Notes under the pieces: model-generated | What the model was told of the DNA's origin: nothing | Database searches by the model: none | What the model saw: the letters and a program-made list of their open reading frames with translations, nothing else | NCBI RefSeq assembly: GCF_014779665.1 | Contig: NZ_JACXYY010000002.1 | Location: forward strand, 124,001-188,000 | DNA from: Nocardioides hwasunensis | GTDB taxonomy: Bacteria > Actinomycetota > Actinomycetes > Propionibacteriales > Nocardioidaceae | Length of the DNA: 64,000 nt | Reading direction: 5' to 3' | Shown: one piece after another, positions 12,358 to 21,224 of the stretch | Layout of the letters: every line of letters begins with the position of its first letter | Numbering within the stretch: position 1 is the first letter of the stretch | Translations under genes and position numbers: made by a program

Positions 12358-13236
12358 GTGGGAGCGAGACGGCTGGCGGCGGCGACGGTCGTGGCCCTGC
12401 CCTTCCTGCTGGGTGCTGCCTCCGGCTCCCCGGACGTGCCTGCGGACCCCGTGTTCCGCTTCGGCGACCCCGACGTCGTGGAGTCGAGCGGCCTGGTCGT
12501 CGTCGACGGGCTCGTCGTCACGGTCAACGACTCCGGTGACTCCGGGCGCGTGTTCGTGGTCGACCCGACCAGTGGCGAGACCGTCGGGGTGACATCGTGG
12601 AGCCCGGACCCCGTCGACGTCGAGGCCCTGGCGCCGGCCGGCGCGGGGCACGTGTGGGTCGCCGACACCGGCGACAACCGCCGCGTGCGCGACTCGGTCT
12701 CGGTGCTCCGGGTGCCGGTGGGCAGGGGAGACCGCACGGTCGACCCGGAGGCGTACGAGCTCGTCTACCCCGACGGGGCCCGCGACGCCGAGGCACTGGT
12801 CCGGCACCCGCTCACCGGACGCCTTTTCGTGATCACCAAGGGCGTCTTCGCCGGCAGCGTGTACGCCGCCCCACCGAGGTTGCGTGCCGACCGGCCCAAC
12901 CCGCTGGTCGAGGTGGGGCAGGCGCCGGGCATCGTGACGGACGCGACCTTCCTCCCCGGCGGTGGCGGGGTCGTGATGCGGACCTACTCCAGCGCCCACC
13001 TGGCGGCCCACCCCTCGTGGGAGCAGGTGGCCTCGTGGACGCTGCCGCGGCAGGACCAGGGCGAGGGCATCGCGCTCGCCGGCAGTGGCCTGCTGCTCAG
13101 CACCGAGGGCGCGCGGTCGGAGGTGCTCCGGGTCCCGCTCCCACCCGAGGCGCGCACGACCGACCTCGGCTCGCCGGCCTGGACGGCGCTCCGCTGGCTC
13201 GCGCTCGCCCGGGGGCTCCCGCTGTCCGTCGGTTGA
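12358..13236 (+). CDS. secreted protein of unknown function, beta-propeller-like
   Basis: A 292-residue exported protein. The chosen GTG gives a short signal peptide (VGARRLAAATVVALPFLLGAASG). The body has spaced repeats of a propeller flavour: SSGLVVVDGLVVTVNDSGD, VDVEALAPAGAGHVWVADTGDNR and DAEALVRHPLTGRLFVITK. The VADTGDN and DAEAL motifs are typical of proteins annotated as lactonase/esterase-like propellers, but no catalytic set can be defined. It is monocistronic and leaderless. No specific function is claimed. Confidence 0.6.
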   Translation: MGARRLAAATVVALPFLLGAASGSPDVPADPVFRFGDPDVVESSGLVVVDGLVVTVNDSGDSGRVFVVDPTSGETVGVTSWSPDPVDVEALAPAGAGHVWVADTGDNRRVRDSVSVLRVPVGRGDRTVDPEAYELVYPDGARDAEALVRHPLTGRLFVITKGVFAGSVYAAPPRLRADRPNPLVEVGQAPGIVTDATFLPGGGGVVMRTYSSAHLAAHPSWEQVASWTLPRQDQGEGIALAGSGLLLSTEGARSEVLRVPLPPEARTTDLGSPAWTALRWLALARGLPLSVG

Positions 13237-13351
13237 GCAGGTCGGCCAGCCCGTGGGCCGGCGGCGCTGATCGGGTGAGGGTGGCGGCGCGCGACATCAG
13301 ATCGGGCGTCGCGGGTGTCGTACGCCGCCAGGGTCGGCGGGTCCGGCGGCC

Positions 13352-14041
13352 TCAGGCGAGTGCGGCGTCCAGCGCGGCCTGGACGTGCAGGGTCGTGCAG
13401 GGGAAGACGGGCAGCTCGACGTCGGCCTGCTTGACCAGCAGCTCGAGCTCGGTGCAGCCGAGCAGCACACCACCGGCGCCCGCGTCCCAGAGCTCCTCGA
13501 TGATGGCGACCACACGGCTGCGGGTGCGGGGGAGCACGACGCCGTGGACGAGCTCCTCGTAGATGGCGTCGTTGAGGAGGTCGTGGTGACGCGCGTCGGG
13601 GACGACCACGCTCAGGCCGTGGCCCTCGAGCCGGTCGGTGAAGAACGACTCCGACATCGCGACCTTCGTGCCGATGAGGCCGACGGTCGAGATCCCCGCG
13701 GCGCGGACCGCCTCGGCGACCACGTCGGCGAGGTGCAGCACGGGGATGTCGACGGCCTCCTCGACCTGGTCGGCGACCTTGTGGAACGTGGTGGTGCACA
13801 GCAGCAGGAAGTCGGCGCCGGCGCGTTCGACGCCGCGGGCGGCGTCGGCCAGCAGCGTGCCGACCTGGTCCCACTGCTCCTCGTCCTCGAGGTGGGTCAC
13901 CTCGGCGAAGTCGACCGTGGTCAGGGCCAGCTTCGGCGAGGACAGCCCGCCGAGGCGCTCGCGCATCCCGAGGTTGAGGTCGCGGTAGTAGGCCGCGCTG
14001 CTCTCCCAGCTCATCCCGCCGACGAGTCCGATGGTCTTCAC
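13352..14041 (-). CDS. aspartate/glutamate racemase family protein
   Basis: A 229-residue cofactor-independent amino-acid racemase. The N-terminus MKTIGLVGGMSWESSAAYYR is diagnostic of the YgeA-like branch. The two catalytic cysteines are C82 (LLCTTTFHK) and C196 (LLGCTELELL). The usual Asn two residues after the first Cys (CTNT) is replaced by Thr (CTTT), which may shift specificity. Broad-specificity family members make D-amino acids for cell wall or signalling use. The GTG start follows CAGACT and 7 bases, close to the leaderless arrangement. The SDR gene ends the next transcript 17 bases upstream. Confidence 0.85.
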   Translation of the reverse strand: MKTIGLVGGMSWESSAAYYRDLNLGMRERLGGLSSPKLALTTVDFAEVTHLEDEEQWDQVGTLLADAARGVERAGADFLLLCTTTFHKVADQVEEAVDIPVLHLADVVAEAVRAAGISTVGLIGTKVAMSESFFTDRLEGHGLSVVVPDARHHDLLNDAIYEELVHGVVLPRTRSRVVAIIEELWDAGAGGVLLGCTELELLVKQADVELPVFPCTTLHVQAALDAALA

Positions 14042-14058
14042 GCGCGGAAGTCTGCCAT

Positions 14059-14814
14059 CTACTCCCTGCGGTGCACCTTGTGTGCCGCAGCCTGGGCACG
14101 GGGCTTGATCACGATCTCGTCGATGTCGACGTGGGAGGGACGCGTCGCGACCCAGGCCACCGCGTCGGCGACGTCCTCGGCGAGCAGCGGCTGGTCGACA
14201 CCGGCGTACACCGCGTCGGCCCTGGCCTGGTCGCCGCCGAAGCGGACCAGCGCGAACTCGTCGGTGCGCACCATGCCGGGGGCGACCTCGCAGATGCGGA
14301 TCGGCTCGCCGTTGAGCTCGAGCCGCAGCGTCTCGGAGACGACCTTCACCGCGTGCTTGGCGGTGGTGTAGCCGGCGCCACCCTCGTAGGCCCAGCGACC
14401 GGCCGTCGAGCCGAGGTTCACGATCACGGCGTCACCGCTGGCGCGCAGTGCGGGCAGCAGTGCCTTGGTCACCCGGACCAGCCCGAGGACGTTGACGTCG
14501 TACATCCATCGCCAGCCATCGAGGTCGGCGTCGTCGACCCGGTCGGTGCCGATCGCGCCGCCGGCGTTGTTGACCAGCACGTGGCAGGTCGGCACCGCGG
14601 CCGCCAGCGCGTCGACCGACTCCTGGTCGGTGATGTCGCAGGTGATCGCCTCACCGCCGATCTCCGCGGCCAGCTCCTCGATGCGGTCGGTGCGGCGGGC
14701 CGCGCAGACGACCCGGAAGCCCTGGGCGGCGAGGGCGCGGGCCGAGGCGGCGCCGATGCCGCTGGAGGCGCCGGTGACGACGGCGGTGCGGGCCTGGGGC
14801 AGGTCGTTGCTCAT
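14059..14814 (-). CDS. short-chain dehydrogenase/reductase
   Basis: A 251-residue classical SDR. The nucleotide-binding motif TGASSGIG follows the first strand, NNAGG marks the structural motif, and the catalytic Ser (NLGSTAGRW) and YTTAK supply Ser-Tyr-Lys. An Arg after the glycine motif (CAARRTDR) favours NADPH. It most resembles YdfG-like 3-hydroxyacid or serine dehydrogenases, but the substrate is open. CAGGAT lies 6 bases before the ATG. It is divergent from the RNase H gene. Confidence 0.85.
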   Translation of the reverse strand: MSNDLPQARTAVVTGASSGIGAASARALAAQGFRVVCAARRTDRIEELAAEIGGEAITCDITDQESVDALAAAVPTCHVLVNNAGGAIGTDRVDDADLDGWRWMYDVNVLGLVRVTKALLPALRASGDAVIVNLGSTAGRWAYEGGAGYTTAKHAVKVVSETLRLELNGEPIRICEVAPGMVRTDEFALVRFGGDQARADAVYAGVDQPLLAEDVADAVAWVATRPSHVDIDEIVIKPRAQAAAHKVHRRE

Positions 14815-14855
14815 GCGCCCATCCTGCCAAGATCCCGTGCTGGAACAATGACGGG

Positions 14856-15734
14856 GTGATCATCGCGGCAGCCGACGGTTCGGCACTCGGCAACCCCGGT
14901 CCGGCCGGATGGGCGTGGTACGTCGACGACGACTGCTGGGCATCCGGCGGCTGGCCGCGTGGCACCAACAACATGGGCGAGCTGATGGCGGTCCTCGACC
15001 TGCTCCAGCAGACCGCCCACATCGACGACGACCTGCACGTCATCTGCGACAGCAAGTACGTCATCGACTCGATCACCAAGTGGATGAAGAACTGGAAGCG
15101 CAAGGGCTGGAAGAAGAGCGACGGCAAGCCGGTGCTCAACGTCGAGCTGATGAAGGCGCTCGACGAGGCCATGCAGGGACGCCGGGTCGAGTTCGAGTGG
15201 GTCAAGGGCCACGCCGGTCACGAGCTCAACGAGGCAGCCGACCGGCGCGCCAACGCCGCCGCCTCGGCGTACAAGCGCGGGGTCGAGGCCGAGGCAGGCC
15301 CCGGCTTCGCCGGCAGCAGCACCGCCCACCCGGCCGCCGCGGTCGGTCAGGTCGAGGAGGAGCCCGACCTGTTCAGCGACCTCGAGGACGTGGGGCCGAC
15401 CACCGACGAGGAGCACGTGGTCGCCCTGGAGCGCGCCCTGCTCACCGACGAGGTGCGCGGGGACCGTGCCGCGGTCGCCGCGCTGCTCCACCCTGCGTGG
15501 CAGGAGATCGGCCGGTCGGGACGGCTCTGGAGCCGCGACGACATGCTCGAGGCCATCGCCCCGGGCGAGCCCGTCACCCTCGACGTGGTCACCCTCGATC
15601 GCGTCGACGCCGACACGATCCTGCTCGTGTGGCGGGCGCTCGCCGACGGTCGGTCGACACTGCGCAGCAGCCTGTGGGTCCGCTCGCGCGGTCGGTGGCA
15701 GCAGCGCTTCCACCAGGGCACCGACGAACGGTGA
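14856..15734 (+). CDS. RNase HI fused to a DUF4440/NTF2-like domain
   Basis: A 292-residue two-domain protein. Residues 1-135 are a complete type 1 RNase H that would cut RNA in RNA-DNA hybrids: D7 (AADGSALGNPG), E42 (NNMGELMA), D65 (CDSKYV), H119 (KGHAGH) and D129 (EAADRRA). They align with E. coli D10, E48, D70, H124 and D134. An Ala/Gly/acidic linker (about 140-180) leads to a C-terminal domain with a DUF4440-like pattern: LLHPAWQEIGRSGRLWSRDDMLEAIAPG, then paired strands ending RWQQRFHQGT. Such domains bind small ligands in other proteins. The GTG follows AACAAT and 6 bases. The fusion's purpose is unknown. Confidence 0.85.
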   Translation: MIIAAADGSALGNPGPAGWAWYVDDDCWASGGWPRGTNNMGELMAVLDLLQQTAHIDDDLHVICDSKYVIDSITKWMKNWKRKGWKKSDGKPVLNVELMKALDEAMQGRRVEFEWVKGHAGHELNEAADRRANAAASAYKRGVEAEAGPGFAGSSTAHPAAAVGQVEEEPDLFSDLEDVGPTTDEEHVVALERALLTDEVRGDRAAVAALLHPAWQEIGRSGRLWSRDDMLEAIAPGEPVTLDVVTLDRVDADTILLVWRALADGRSTLRSSLWVRSRGRWQQRFHQGTDER

Positions 15735-15772
15735 GCTGGAGCGCGCCCGTCGCGCCGTGGCATCATCGCGGG

Positions 15773-16147
15773 ATGCCTCCAGCGAAGCTCGCAGCGACCG
15801 CTGCCGTCCTCGGCGGAGCCCTGTGGGTCCTCCACGCCGTGCTCGGCGGCGGTGACGACCCGCTCTCCCGCACCCTGTTCCTCGTCGGCTTCGCCGCGCT
15901 GGTCGTGGCTGCTGCGGTCTTCGGCACCAGCCTGGTCAAGAGCGACGCCGTGGGCATGCGCATCGTCGTCGGCCTCGCCTCCGGCCTGCTGGTGGTCTCG
16001 CTCGTCGAGGCGTTCCGACCCGCGGCGACTCACTGGTACGACGGCGTGTGGGGCATCCTCGCCCTCGCCGCCGGAGGTGCCTCGCTGCTGCGCAGTCGCT
16101 CCAGCGGCGCGGGAGGACGTCCGGCCCAGGGCGCGCACGCCCGCTGA
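15773..16147 (+). CDS. small four-helix membrane protein, unknown function
   Basis: A 124-residue protein with four predicted membrane helices: residues about 6-22, 33-55, 61-82 and 91-108, then a basic tail (RSRSSGAGGRPAQGAHAR). No motif or family is recognised. CATCAT ends 6 bases before the ATG, so it may be leaderless. It precedes mshA by 105 bases on the same strand. Confidence 0.6.
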   Translation: MPPAKLAATAAVLGGALWVLHAVLGGGDDPLSRTLFLVGFAALVVAAAVFGTSLVKSDAVGMRIVVGLASGLLVVSLVEAFRPAATHWYDGVWGILALAAGGASLLRSRSSGAGGRPAQGAHAR

Positions 16148-16252
16148 CCCCTCCTCCGGGTGAGGACCCGGGAATCCCGGGGCCGGCGGCGCAGTTGCAC
16201 CGGAGGTGCGCTCTCCCGGGCGCTGAGACAGATGTGCACGAAGGAGGCAGCG

Positions 16253-17509
16253 GTGGGCGAGCGCGTGGCGATGATCAGCCTGCACACCTCACCCCTGGAC
16301 CAGCCCGGGACCGGTGACGCGGGCGGGATGAACGTCTACGTCATCGAGCTCTCCCGCAGGCTGGCAGCGCAGGGCATCGCCGTCGACGTCTTCACCCGCG
16401 CCACGTCCTCGACCCTGCCGCAGGTCGTCGAGGCGGCCGACGGCGTGCTGGTGCACCACGTGGCCGCCGGCCCCTTCGAGGGGCTCACCAAGGGCGAGCT
16501 CCCCGGCCAGCTGTGCACCTTCGCCCGCGAGGTGCTCCGCACCGAGGCCATGCAGCCGCTCGGCCACTACACCGCCGTGCACTCGCACTACTGGCTCTCC
16601 GGGCAGGTCGGTGCGCTCGCGCGCGACCGGTGGAACGTGCCGCTCGTGCACTCGATGCACACCATGGCCAAGGTCAAGAACGCCGCGCTCGCCGTCGGCG
16701 ACACCCCCGAGCCCGTCTCGCGGGTGATCGGCGAGGAGCAGGTCGTCGAGGCGGCCGACCTGCTCGTCGCGAACACCGACGCCGAGGCCCGCGAGCTCGT
16801 CGACCTCTACGGCGCCAGCCCCGACGCGGTCGAGGTGATCCACCCGGGCGTCGATCTCACCGTCTTCACCCCGCGCGACCGCCGCGAGTCCCGCCGCTCC
16901 CTCGACCTGCCCGAGGACGCGGTCGTGCTGCTCTTCGCCGGCCGGATCCAGCCGCTCAAGGCCCCCGACGTGCTCCTCCGCGCGGTCGAGGTGCTGCTGC
17001 GGGACGACCCGTCGCTGCGGCACCGGCTCGTCGTACCCGTCGTGGGCGGGCCGTCCGGCTCGGGCCTCGAGCACCCGTCGGCGCTGGCCGACCTGGCCGC
17101 GGACCTGGGCATCGAGGACGTCGTCCGGTTCGTCCCGCCGGTGACCCAGGGCGACCTCGCCGTGTGGGCGTCCGCGGCGACCGCGGTGGCCGTGCCGTCC
17201 TACAACGAGTCCTTCGGGCTGGTGGCCGTCGAGGCGCAGGCCACCGGCACGCCCGTGGTCGCCGCCGCCGTCGGCGGTCTGACGACCGTGGTGCGCGACG
17301 GGGTGAGCGGCCTGCTCGTCGACACCCACGAGCCGCGCGACTGGGCGGCCAGCCTGCGTCGCCTCATCGACGACCCGACGCTCGCCGAGCGCCTCGGTCG
17401 GGGTGCCGTCGCCCACGCCCAGGAGTTCTCCTGGGAGCACACCGCCGAGCTGACCCTCGCCGCCTACCAGCGGGCGGCCGGCCGGATGCGTGCTGAGATG
17501 GCCTCATGA
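16253..17509 (+). CDS. mshA: D-inositol-3-phosphate glycosyltransferase
   Basis: First committed enzyme of mycothiol synthesis: it joins GlcNAc from UDP-GlcNAc to 1-L-myo-inositol 3-phosphate. The GT-B fold is recognised by [20 protein letters not shown] near the N-terminus (phosphate/inositol site), then [12 protein letters not shown] and [12 protein letters not shown], and the C-terminal donor motif [13 protein letters not shown] with its EX7E pair. The protein has 418 residues. GTG at 16253 is chosen because AAGGAGG lies 5 bases before it; the longer frame from 16160 has no ribosome site. The stop overlaps ybjN (ATGA). Mycothiol use confirms an actinobacterium. Confidence 0.95.
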   Translation: MGERVAMISLHTSPLDQPGTGDAGGMNVYVIELSRRLAAQGIAVDVFTRATSSTLPQVVEAADGVLVHHVAAGPFEGLTKGELPGQLCTFAREVLRTEAMQPLGHYTAVHSHYWLSGQVGALARDRWNVPLVHSMHTMAKVKNAALAVGDTPEPVSRVIGEEQVVEAADLLVANTDAEARELVDLYGASPDAVEVIHPGVDLTVFTPRDRRESRRSLDLPEDAVVLLFAGRIQPLKAPDVLLRAVEVLLRDDPSLRHRLVVPVVGGPSGSGLEHPSALADLAADLGIEDVVRFVPPVTQGDLAVWASAATAVAVPSYNESFGLVAVEAQATGTPVVAAAVGGLTTVVRDGVSGLLVDTHEPRDWAASLRRLIDDPTLAERLGRGAVAHAQEFSWEHTAELTLAAYQRAAGRMRAEMAS

Positions 17510-18021
17510 GTGCCGTCGACATCGTCCGGTCCTACCTCGCCGACAACGAGATCGAGCACCAGGAGACCAGTCGCGAGGGTGTCGAGGGCACCAGCTTCTC
17601 GCTGACGCTCCCGGGCGAGAAGAAGCTCCAGACGCCGGTGCGGCTCGACGTGGGCGCGCACGCCCTCGGCGTGCACGCCTTCGTGTGCCGCAACCCCGAC
17701 GAGAACCACTCCCGCGTGCACCGCTGGCTGCTCGAGCGCAACCTGCGGATGTACGCCGTCTCCTTCGCCGTCGACCGGCACGGTGACATCTACCTCGAGG
17801 CGCGGCTCCCGCTCGCCGCGGTCGCCGCCGACGAGCTCGACCGGATCCTGGGCTCGGTGCTGGCCAACGCCGACGAGTCGTTCAACGCGATCCTCGAGCT
17901 CGGGTTCGCCTCCTCCATCCGCAAGGAGTGGGAGTGGCGGATCTCGCGCGGTGAGTCGACCCGCAACCTCGAGGCCTTCCGGGGCTGGCTCGAGGCGGGC
18001 AAGGATCCCGACACCGACTGA
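17506..18021 (+). CDS. YbjN domain-containing protein
   Basis: A 171-residue YbjN-family protein; the fold resembles type III secretion chaperones, but the biochemical role is unknown. Characteristic segments are [40 protein letters not shown] and [21 protein letters not shown]. Its ATG overlaps the mshA stop, so the two are translationally coupled. The same pairing is known next to M. tuberculosis mshA (Rv0486-Rv0487), which supports a conserved though unexplained link to mycothiol biology. Confidence 0.9.
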   Translation: MSAVDIVRSYLADNEIEHQETSREGVEGTSFSLTLPGEKKLQTPVRLDVGAHALGVHAFVCRNPDENHSRVHRWLLERNLRMYAVSFAVDRHGDIYLEARLPLAAVAADELDRILGSVLANADESFNAILELGFASSIRKEWEWRISRGESTRNLEAFRGWLEAGKDPDTD

Positions 18022-18054
18022 CCGCCGTTGGTCGAGGAGGGCGCCCCGCGCCCG

Positions 18055-18963
18055 TCACGAGACCCGTGGCCTCCGTCGGGTCATCAGCACCCCTGCGATC
18101 GCCAGTGCGCCTCCGACGAACGTCAGCGACGGCGGCACCTCGTCGATCGTGAGCCAGGCGATCAGGGTCGCGATCAGCGGGACCAGGAAGGTCGTCAGCG
18201 ACAGCGCGCCCGCGTCGGTGTGCGTGAGCGCGAACGCCCACGTGGTGAAGGCGATCGCCGTCGGGAAGACGCCGAGGTAGACGATCCACCAGAGCTCCGG
18301 GCCACCGTCGGCCACGATGCCCGGCAGGTCGCCGGAGAACGGCAGGCAGGTCACCGCGCCGATCAGGAACGAGACCAGCACCACCTGGACGGACGGGATG
18401 CGGCGCAGCAGGACCTTCTGGGTCAGCACCCCGACGGCGTACATCGCCGCGGCGACGAGCACGAGCACCACGCCGAGCAGGCTCGCATCGGCATCGCTCG
18501 AGGACCCGCGGGCGATCACCGCCACCCCGGCGAAGCCCACGAGCATGCCCGCGACGAGCCAGCGGTGCAGCACCTCGCCGAAGAGCGGGATCGCGAGCAG
18601 CGCCACGATCACGGGGCCGATCTGGATGATCATCGCGGCGGTGCCGGCGTCGACGTGCCGCTCGCCGGCGTTGAGGGCGAGGTTGTAGACGCCGAACCAG
18701 CCGACACCCCCCAGTGCCAGCAGGGCCCACTCGCGTCGGGTGGGACGCACCCAGCCGCGACGCAGCACCAGCGGCAGCATCACGAGCGCGGCCACGACCA
18801 GGCGGCCGGATCCGAGCGCGCCGGGGCTCACGTCGTGCGCCACGTGACGGATGACGACGAACGCCGAGGCCCACAGGACCAGCGTGACCGCGCCCGCCGT
18901 CACCGGCAGCCAGGCCGGGGGAGCAGCGGTCGCGGAGTCGTGGTCGGTGCGCGTGGTCGTCAC
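18055..18963 (-). CDS. EamA/DMT-superfamily transporter
   Basis: A 302-residue membrane protein with ten helices arranged as two EamA repeats of five. Typical pieces are LWASAFVVIRHVAHDVSPGAL in helix 1-2, GVYNLALNAGERHVDAGTAAMI (first repeat end) and TWAFALTHTDAGALSLTTFLVP (second repeat). These proteins export amino acids or other metabolites; the substrate is not predictable. It is convergent with ybjN (33 bases). The -10 TAGCCT lies 6 bases before the GTG. Confidence 0.85.
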   Translation of the reverse strand: MTTTRTDHDSATAAPPAWLPVTAGAVTLVLWASAFVVIRHVAHDVSPGALGSGRLVVAALVMLPLVLRRGWVRPTRREWALLALGGVGWFGVYNLALNAGERHVDAGTAAMIIQIGPVIVALLAIPLFGEVLHRWLVAGMLVGFAGVAVIARGSSSDADASLLGVVLVLVAAAMYAVGVLTQKVLLRRIPSVQVVLVSFLIGAVTCLPFSGDLPGIVADGGPELWWIVYLGVFPTAIAFTTWAFALTHTDAGALSLTTFLVPLIATLIAWLTIDEVPPSLTFVGGALAIAGVLMTRRRPRVS

Positions 18964-18969
18964 GGGTCA

Positions 18970-18975
18970 AGGCTA
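18970..18975 (-). promoter_or_regulatory. -10 hexamer TAGCCT, leaderless-type promoter of the EamA gene
   Basis: Read on the minus strand, TAGCCT is followed by TGACCC and then the GTG at 18963. The remaining spacer up to 19170 (about 195 bases) holds no supported gene or repeat. Confidence 0.5.
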
Positions 18976-19170
18976 GGTACGGTCATGACTGCGTGCCAGC
19001 GCATTTCGGACGCCGTACGACGACATCCCGCCGCGTGCGGTCGTCCTACGGTCTGGTCGGGGTAGATCTCGACACGCCGTCGCTGCCTCGTGCCTCGCAG
19101 CAGGGCTGCTCGATCTGTCCGGGCGCACGCGGCGTGCTCGCTCGTCGCGCGCGACGGCCCGGCACGGCGC

Positions 19171-19203
19171 GCTGGACCTCTTCCCTGCGGTCAGAGGTCC
19201 AGC
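19171..19203 (-). terminator. terminator hairpin at the end of regX3
   Basis: A perfect 11-bp stem, arms GCTGGACCTCT and AGAGGTCCAGC with an 11-base loop, in which one arm contains the last codons and stop of regX3. It would end the senX3-regX3 transcript. Confidence 0.65.
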
Positions 19204-19868
19204 TTGTAGCCCAGGCCGCGGACGGTGACGAGGTACTTCGGCTCGCCCGGGTCGGGCTCGAGCTTGGCGCGCAGCCGCTTGACGTGCACGTCGAGGGTCT
19301 TGGTGTCGCCGACGTAGTCGGAGCCCCAGACCCGGTCGATGAGCTGGCCGCGGGTGAGCACCCGGCCCGGGTTGCGCAGGAACATCTCGAGGAGCTCGAA
19401 CTCCTTGAGCGGCAGGCGCTGCTCACTGCCGTCGACGGTCACCACGTGGCGCTCGACGTCCATGCGGACCGGACCGGCCTCGAGGGTGTCGGGCATCAGG
19501 TCGGGCTCCTGGCCGCGACGGAGCACCGCGCGGATCCGGGCGACCAGCTCGCGCGGGGAGTAGGGCTTGGTGACGTAGTCGTCGGCGCCGAGCTCGAGGC
19601 CGACCACCTTGTCGACCTCGTCGTCCTTGGCGCTGACCATGATCACCGGGACCGACGAGGTCTGCCTGATCTGGCGGCACACCTCCGTGCCGGGGACGCC
19701 CGGCAGCATCAGGTCGAGGAGGACGATGTCGGGGCCGAAGCGGTCGAACTCGGTGAGGGCGGTGTTGCCGTCGGCGGCGATGACCACCTCGTAGCCCTCC
19801 TTGCGGAGCATGTAGGCGAGCGCGTCGCTGTAGCTCTCTTCGTCCTCGACGACGAGTACCCGGGTCAT
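19191..19868 (-). CDS. regX3: response regulator, RegX3/PhoP type
   Basis: A 225-residue OmpR/PhoB-class regulator. The receiver domain (1-120) has the acidic pair E9-D10, phospho-acceptor D52 (VLLDLMLPG) and K101 (YVTKPYSPREL). The winged-helix domain contains LPLKEFELLEMFLRNPGRVL and TLDVHVKRLRAKLEPDPGEP, close to M. tuberculosis RegX3. It would control phosphate-starvation genes with SenX3. Its ATG overlaps the senX3 stop (ATGA), so kinase and regulator are made in step. A PHO-box-like repeat lies at the head of the operon. Confidence 0.95.
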   Translation of the reverse strand: MTRVLVVEDEESYSDALAYMLRKEGYEVVIAADGNTALTEFDRFGPDIVLLDLMLPGVPGTEVCRQIRQTSSVPVIMVSAKDDEVDKVVGLELGADDYVTKPYSPRELVARIRAVLRRGQEPDLMPDTLEAGPVRMDVERHVVTVDGSEQRLPLKEFELLEMFLRNPGRVLTRGQLIDRVWGSDYVGDTKTLDVHVKRLRAKLEPDPGEPKYLVTVRGLGYKLDL

Positions 19869-21112
19869 CTCTTGATCTCCTGCTGGTTCGTGCGCGTGGT
19901 GGACCCGGTCGCGGATCCGCTGGCGGACGTCGCGGGTGCGACGACCTCGACCGGGGTGCTCGGGCGGCCCAGTGACTGACCGGGCTCGGGGTTGCGGGGA
20001 AGCGTGAGGGTGAACGTCGAGCCCTGGCCCTGGACGGACCACACCGAGATGTCGCCGCCGTGGGTGGCGGCGACGTGCTTGACGATCGCCAGGCCGAGCC
20101 CGGTGCCGCCGGTGGAGCGGTGGCGTGCGGGGTCGACGCGGTAGAACCGCTCGAAGATGCGGTCGATATCCTCGGCCGGGATGCCGATGCCCTGGTCGAC
20201 GACCGAGACCTGGACCTGCTCGCCCTCGGAGCGGGTGGTGACGACCACCCGCGAGCCGCTGTTGGAGTAGGCCACGGCGTTGGCGACCAGGTTGCTGACG
20301 GCGGCGCCGATCTGCTCCTGCGAGCCGAAGACCTCGAGGCCGTGCTCGCCGCGGGACTCGACCGAGATCTGCTTGGCGGCGGCCTCCATGGCGCTGGTGT
20401 CGACCGCAGTCGCCACGGCGGCGTCGAGGTCGACCATCACCGGCGTCTCGAGGGGGTCGTGCCCCTGGAGGCGGGAGAGCTCGATGATCTGCTGCACGAG
20501 CTTGGAGAGACGGTCGCTCTCCTTGAGCATCCGGTTGGCGAAGCGCTGCACGGCCTCGGGGTCGTCGGAGGCGTCGGTCACGGCCTCGGCGAGCAGGCGG
20601 ATCGCGCCGACCGGTGTCTTGAGCTCGTGGCTGACGTTGGCCACGAAGTCGCGGCGCACGGCCTCGACCCGGCGCTCTCGGGTGCGGTCCTCGACCAGGG
20701 CCAACACCAGCCGCGCGCCGAGCGGGGCGACGCGTGCGGTCAGGGTGCGTCCGAACCCGCCGTCGGCGGCCGGCATCTCGATCTCGCTCTCGCGGATCTG
20801 GCCGTCGCGGCGCACGAGTGCGACGACCTCGAGCAGCTCGGGCACGACGACGGTGTTGCCGCGCACCAGCCCGAAGGCGTACGCCGGCGCGGAGGCCTTG
20901 AGCACGTGGTCGGACTGGTCGACGACGACCGCGCTCGAGCGCAGGATGCTGAGCACCGCGGCGACCCCGGCCTGGACCACCGGCTCGTCCTGCGCGGGGA
21001 GGGTGTGACGCTGGCGGTCGCTGATGTGCCAGGCGAGCACTGCGCCACCGGCCACGATGGCCCCGATGATCGCGGCCAACCCGGCCTGCATCGTCGGATC
21101 CACGCTCACCAT
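19865..21112 (-). CDS. senX3: sensor histidine kinase, SenX3/PhoR type
   Basis: A 415-residue phosphate-sensing kinase. One membrane helix (about 9-29, GLAAIIGAIVAGGAVLAWHI) is followed by a PAS-like domain (50-140), then HisKA with phosphorylated H162 (FVANVSHELKTPVGAIRLLAEA), and HATPase motifs NLVANAVAYS, DQGIGIPAEDIDRIFERFYR and GTGLGLAIVKHV. A Ser/Thr/Pro-rich tail ends the protein. The start is placed at the ATG 21112; in-frame GTGs follow closely and no clear Shine-Dalgarno decides between them. The short N-terminus with a single span matches SenX3, which senses phosphate status through PhoU rather than an external ligand. Confidence 0.93.
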   Translation of the reverse strand: MVSVDPTMQAGLAAIIGAIVAGGAVLAWHISDRQRHTLPAQDEPVVQAGVAAVLSILRSSAVVVDQSDHVLKASAPAYAFGLVRGNTVVVPELLEVVALVRRDGQIRESEIEMPAADGGFGRTLTARVAPLGARLVLALVEDRTRERRVEAVRRDFVANVSHELKTPVGAIRLLAEAVTDASDDPEAVQRFANRMLKESDRLSKLVQQIIELSRLQGHDPLETPVMVDLDAAVATAVDTSAMEAAAKQISVESRGEHGLEVFGSQEQIGAAVSNLVANAVAYSNSGSRVVVTTRSEGEQVQVSVVDQGIGIPAEDIDRIFERFYRVDPARHRSTGGTGLGLAIVKHVAATHGGDISVWSVQGQGSTFTLTLPRNPEPGQSLGRPSTPVEVVAPATSASGSATGSTTRTNQQEIKR

Positions 21113-21163
21113 CGTACGCATCCGATGTCCCCGGCCAGTCCCGCTGGACAGCGGGCACCGACT

Positions 21164-21185
21164 GTTCATCGGGCGTTCATCGGGC
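21164..21185. promoter_or_regulatory. PHO-box-like tandem repeat between senX3 and phoU
   Basis: Two identical, directly adjoining 11-base units GTTCATCGGGC (21164-21174 and 21175-21185) lie between divergent senX3 and phoU. Adjacent 11-base direct repeats beginning GTTCA are the known form of actinobacterial PHO boxes bound by PhoP/RegX3. A looser third copy (GTTCGTCTTGG) begins at 21196, one base out of phase. This predicts autoregulation of senX3-regX3 and control of phoU. Confidence 0.75.
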
Positions 21186-21211
21186 ACCCACGAGCGTTCG
21201 TCTTGGCTGCC

Positions 21212-21217
21212 TAGGGT
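21212..21217 (+). promoter_or_regulatory. -10 hexamer TAGGGT, leaderless-type promoter of phoU
   Basis: TAGGGT is followed by 7 bases and the phoU ATG. The PHO-box pair ends 26 bases upstream, placing it around the -35 region, as expected for an activator site. Confidence 0.55.
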
Positions 21218-21224
21218 GGTGGGC

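Noticed and set aside
16165..16185. CCCGGG-AAT-CCCGGG as a terminator before mshA
   Set aside because: Only 6-bp self-complementary arms, no T run and no upstream gene end close enough to make a convincing case.
16160..16252. N-terminal extension of MshA from 16160
   Set aside because: The extension is basic and unlike the family, has no ribosome site, and a good Shine-Dalgarno precedes GTG 16253.
18976..19170. Possible small gene or gene remnant between the EamA gene and regX3
   Set aside because: Short frames here lack start signals, composition typical of coding sequence and any recognisable motif.
19191..21158. A single 655-residue senX3-regX3 fusion
   Set aside because: In this frame only the C-terminal RegX3 part is real; SenX3 is in another frame and the two genes overlap by ATGA, so they are separate proteins.
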